From: Bacillota bacterium
GTDB taxonomy: Bacteria > Bacillota > Clostridia > Peptostreptococcales > Anaerovoracaceae
DNA: 9,283 nt
Assembly: GCA_017621195.1 (NCBI GenBank)
Contig: JAGATO010000314.1
Location: forward strand, 1 to 9,283
Direction of reading: 5' to 3'
The notes beneath the pieces were generated by a model, which was given only the letters and a program-made list of their open reading frames with translations, had not been told where the DNA came from and did not search any database. Positions 7,151 through 9,283 of this stretch are shown piece by piece. How positions within the stretch are numbered: position 1 is the first letter of the stretch; every line of letters begins with the position of its first letter. A program made the position numbers and the translations under genes.

Positions 7151-8026
7151 ATGGGTATTGTAACTCCTGTAATTTTAGTATCCGTCGTCGGTATCGTCGC
7201 CGGTATCGGCCTGACCTTAGCTGCTAAGTTCATGGCCGTTCCCGTGGACGAGACCGCCGTTAAGATCAGAGAATGCCTGCCCGGTGCAAACTGCGGCGGC
7301 TGCGGCTTTGCCGGCTGTGATGACTATGCAGCAGCTCTGGCTGCTGACCATACGCTGGCTCCCAACATGTGTGCCCCCGGCGGTGTTGCTGCTGCTGCTG
7401 CTATCGCAGCGGTACTGGGCGTAGATGCCGGTTCTTCCGAACCCAAGGTTGCCCGCGTACACTGCACTGGCGCTATCGGCGTAGCGAAGTCCTCCATGGA
7501 ATATCAGGGCTTCTCTACCTGCGCCGCTGCCAAGGGCTTCTTCGGCGGCCCCGGACAGTGCAAGAACGGCTGTATCGGCTTCGGCGACTGCGTCGCTGCA
7601 TGTAAGTACGATGCCATCCAGGTTGTCAACGGTGTTGCCTGGGTCGACATGGAACAGTGCGTCGCCTGCGGCGCCTGCACCAAGGCCTGCCCCAACTCCC
7701 TGATCAAGCTGGTTCCCAAGAAGTCCCGCGTATGGGTAGGATGCTCCTCCACCGATCCCGGAAAGCTGACCCGTCAGGTCTGCGATGCCGGATGTATCGG
7801 CTGCAAGCTGTGCGAAAAGGCATGTAAGTTTGAGGCCATCAAGGTGGAAAACAACCACGCATCCATCGATCCTGACAAGTGTAAGAACTGCGGACTGTGT
7901 GCCAAGGCTTGCCCGCGTCACATCATTCACGTGATCCCCAGAAAGCCGGTGGCTCCTAAGGCAGCTCCCGCGGCTGCAGCTCCCAAGGCAGAAGCTCCTG
8001 CAAAGGAAGAAGCGAAGGCTGAATAA
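7151..8026 (+). CDS. rnfB: Rnf complex subunit B (polyferredoxin, electron entry)
   Basis: Accepts electrons from reduced ferredoxin on the cytoplasmic side. It has 291 residues. An N-terminal membrane anchor spans about 5-27. The Fe-S domain carries C48/C51/C56/C74 within GANCGGCGFAGC and onward. Four ferredoxin-type motifs follow: C137/C141/C147/C151, C170/C173/C176/C180, C215/C218/C221/C225 and C244/C247/C250/C254, so at least five clusters are predicted. Additional Cys are at 42, 105, 124, 198 and 211. The last ~25 residues are an Ala/Pro/Lys/Glu-rich tail, probably disordered. AAGGAGG (7138-7144) precedes the ATG. It is the last gene of the operon and is followed within 45 bases by an intrinsic terminator. 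Confidence 0.96.
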   Translation: MGIVTPVILVSVVGIVAGIGLTLAAKFMAVPVDETAVKIRECLPGANCGGCGFAGCDDYAAALAADHTLAPNMCAPGGVAAAAAIAAVLGVDAGSSEPKVARVHCTGAIGVAKSSMEYQGFSTCAAAKGFFGGPGQCKNGCIGFGDCVAACKYDAIQVVNGVAWVDMEQCVACGACTKACPNSLIKLVPKKSRVWVGCSSTDPGKLTRQVCDAGCIGCKLCEKACKFEAIKVENNHASIDPDKCKNCGLCAKACPRHIIHVIPRKPVAPKAAPAAAAPKAEAPAKEEAKAE

Positions 8027-8066
8027 TCTCCAGATCTGTCGAACATCAAAAAACAATAAAATAACG

Positions 8067-8096
8067 AGAGGACCCGAAATGGGTCCTCTTTTGTTT
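8067..8096 (+). terminator. Rho-independent terminator of the rnf operon
   Basis: AGAGGACCC (8067-8075) pairs with GGGTCCTCT (8081-8089) in a perfect 9-bp stem with a five-base GAAAT loop, followed by TTTGTTT (8090-8096). The upstream side is A-rich, so it may also work on the opposite strand. It separates the rnf transcript from the atoE-like gene. Confidence 0.9.
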
Positions 8097-8098
8097 AA

Positions 8099-8130
8099 AT
8101 TTCCAGTAAAAAACATGGATTTCCAGTAAA
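8099..8130 (+). repeat. 12-bp direct repeat with 20-base period
   Basis: ATTTCCAGTAAA occurs identically at 8099-8110 and 8119-8130, with start points exactly 20 bases apart, about two DNA helical turns. The core ATTTCCA recurs at 8237-8243 inside the dyad at the predicted atoE start site. Placement about 100-130 bases upstream of that start suits an activator or second repressor site. No known regulator is recognised. Confidence 0.5.
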
Positions 8131-8133
8131 TAA

Positions 8134-8151
8134 TTCGGTTCTGTGACCGAA
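8134..8151. promoter_or_regulatory. Dyad TTCGGT-N6-ACCGAA, possible operator
   Basis: Perfect 6-bp arms (8134-8139 and 8146-8151) are separated by TCTGTG. The size and spacing resemble a dimeric regulator site. As RNA it could also form a six-pair hairpin, but no T-run follows. Confidence 0.35.
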
Positions 8152-8195
8152 AATGAAAAGGTATGTTTATATATGCTCGGTTTTTTGAAAACATA

Positions 8196-8224
8196 TTGAT
8201 AGAATGTTAACGAAAGAGTATATT
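8196..8224 (+). promoter_or_regulatory. Candidate sigma-A promoter of the atoE-like gene
   Basis: TTGATA (8196-8201), a 17-base spacer, and TATATT (8219-8224); each box matches the consensus at 5 of 6. The predicted start near 8231 leaves a leader of about 53 bases before the ATG at 8284. It lies after the rnf terminator, which supports separate transcription. Confidence 0.6.
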
Positions 8225-8230
8225 TCTAAG

Positions 8231-8243
8231 TGGAAAATTTCCA
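8231..8243. promoter_or_regulatory. Operator-like inverted repeat at predicted atoE transcription start
   Basis: TGGAAA-A-TTTCCA is a perfect dyad with a one-base centre. It covers about +1 to +13 of the predicted transcript, a common place for repressor binding. Its right arm shares ATTTCCA with both copies of the direct repeat at 8099-8130. Confidence 0.45.
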
Positions 8244-8283
8244 TTCATCCATTAGGAAAGCATCATTTTGGAGGTTTGTACGT

Positions 8284-9283
8284 ATGTTTAAAAATTTACC
8301 AATGGCTGCGTTAACGTAGTCAATCGATGGCTGCCGGATCCGTTCCTGTTCGCCATCATCCTGACCATCGTGGTATTTATCGCTGCAATGGTCGGAACCG
8401 CTCAGACTCCGATCCAGTTGGTGAACGCCTGGGGTGCGAACACCGGTTTCTGGAATCTGTTAGCATTCTCCATGCAGATGGCCCTGGTTCTGGTTCTGGG
8501 CTCTGCCATGGCATCCGCTTCTGTCGTTAAGAATTTCCTGGCAAAGATCGCTACGCTGGCACATGATCCGAAAAGCGCTATCTTAGTTACTACTTTCGTA
8601 TCCGTAATCTGCTGCTGGCTGAACTGGGGCTTCGGTCTGATCGCCGGTGCTCTGCTGGCTAAGGAAGTTGCCCGCCGCGTTCACGGTGTTGACTACCGTC
8701 TGCTGATCGCATCCGCTTACTCCGGATTCGTTATCTGGCACGCAGGTCTGTCCGGTTCCATTCCCTTAACTCTGTCCGGCGGTTACACCATCGGCGAGGT
8801 TACATACTAGGCCGGAACCAACCTGACCCTGTTCCACCCCATGAACCTGATCATGTGCGGAATTATTCTGGTTGCTATGCCTTTCGTAAACTATGCGATG
8901 CATCCTGATGCTGAACACGTGATCGCCATCGATCCGTCTCTGCTGGTTGCGGAAAACATCAAGGACTACAAGGTAGAAACTCCCGCTGTAAAGATGGAAC
9001 ACTCCAAGATTCTGTGGGGTATCATCCTGATCATGGGCTTCGTTTACATCATCTACTACTTCTACGGTGTCGTTGTCGTACAGGGCAAGGGTATCGGCGG
9101 AATTCCCAACGCTCTGAACCTGAACATCGTAAACTTCATCTTCCTGTTCCTGGGCGCTCTGTTCCACGGCGATCTGCGCAAATACGTAGATGCCATCGGT
9201 GAAGCTGCCAGCGGCGCTGCCGGCATCCTGCTGCAGTTCCCGTTCTATGCAGGTATCATGGGTCTGATGGTTGCTGCTAACCC
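8284..9283 (+). pseudogene. atoE: AtoE-type short-chain fatty acid transporter, interrupted twice, cut by window edge
   Basis: Related to the SCFA_trans/AtoE family of membrane carriers for acetoacetate and short-chain fatty acids. GGAGG (8270-8274) sits nine bases before the ATG at 8284. That frame reads MFKNLPMAALT and stops at TAG (8317-8319). The family sequence continues in the -1 frame: TNGCVNVVNRWLPDPFLFA, then FWNLLAFSMQMALVLVLG, LNWGFGLIAGALLAKEVARR and the hydrophobic LLIASAYSGFVIWHAGLSGS. A second stop, TAG at 8808-8810, interrupts this frame after GEVTY. Family sequence resumes at once in the same frame (AGTNLTLFHPMNLI ... FPFYAGIMGLMVAAN) to the window end. The visible part equals about three quarters of the roughly 440-residue family length. 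It is either a pseudogene (one-base deletion plus nonsense change), a recoded gene, or the result of sequence errors. Family assignment is firm; status is not. Confidence 0.8.
8292..8321 (+). other. Possible -1 frameshift signal: A AAU UUA heptamer plus hairpin
   Basis: A AAT TTA (8292-8298) is an X XXY YYZ heptamer whose phase matches the ATG frame (codons AAT 8293-8295 and TTA 8296-8298). A spacer CCAAT (8299-8303) follows. Then GGCTGCG (8304-8310) can pair with CGTAGTC (8315-8321), with two G-U pairs, around a TTAA loop; the stem contains the zero-frame TAG. A -1 slip here joins MFKNL to TNGCVNVVNRWLPDP, exactly restoring the transporter frame. A chance coincidence in a pseudogene is not excluded. 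Confidence 0.3.

Noticed and set aside
7388..7402. Run of five GCT codons in rnfB as a phase-variable repeat
   Set aside because: The unit is three bases, so length change would not shift the frame; it encodes an ordinary Ala-rich helix.
7217..8194. Minus-strand open frame of 325 codons starting in the region after rnfB
   Set aside because: It is antisense to rnfB, reads through the rnf terminator, and has no family features.
8370..8810. Separate 146-codon gene starting at GTG 8370
   Set aside because: It lacks a ribosome binding site and begins inside the first transmembrane segment; it is the middle part of the interrupted AtoE-like gene.

Overview
The window looks like a chromosomal segment of an anaerobic, gut-type Clostridia bacterium; an Oscillospirales-like butyrate or amino-acid fermenter is my inference. 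The grounds are the moderately high GC, strong AAGGAGG ribosome binding sites, the clostridial gene order rnfCDGEAB, and flanking genes for acyl-CoA and short-chain fatty acid metabolism. No mobile element, tRNA, rRNA or CRISPR array was recognised.

Layout. Positions 1-920 (minus) hold a homoserine dehydrogenase gene that runs off the left edge. Positions 1009-2721 (minus) hold a complete long-chain acyl-CoA synthetase/AMP-binding ligase upstream of it, with a 10-bp hairpin in the 88-base gap. Positions 2722-3049 are a divergent, AT-rich intergenic region. It carries a good candidate promoter for the rnf operon, two similar ACATTC...GGAATGG elements (one inside the promoter spacer), and a long imperfect hairpin starting at the predicted transcript 5' end. 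Positions 3050-8026 (plus) are a complete rnfC-D-G-E-A-B operon. Its genes overlap by one base or nearly abut, and it ends in a strong intrinsic terminator at 8067-8096. Positions 8097-8283 are a dense regulatory region with a 12-bp direct repeat, two dyads and a promoter. Positions 8284-9283 hold an AtoE-type short-chain fatty acid transporter gene, cut by the right edge. It is interrupted twice: the reading frame is shifted after five codons, and a TAG stop lies in frame 171 codons after the shift point.

How the genes work together. Rnf oxidises reduced ferredoxin (RnfB), passes electrons through membrane Fe-S and covalent flavin centres (RnfA/E, RnfG, RnfD) and reduces NAD+ at RnfC while pumping Na+ or H+. 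In a fermenter making short-chain acids this recovers energy from ferredoxin reduced by bifurcating enzymes. Fatty acid activation and transport genes on both sides fit such a lifestyle, although no functional link is proven.

The most unusual spot is the start of the atoE-like gene. The break in frame sits exactly on an A AAU UUA heptamer in the correct register. A 7-bp hairpin begins five bases later and encloses the zero-frame TAG, which is the architecture of a -1 programmed frameshift signal. The second in-frame stop argues instead for an ordinary pseudogene or assembly errors.
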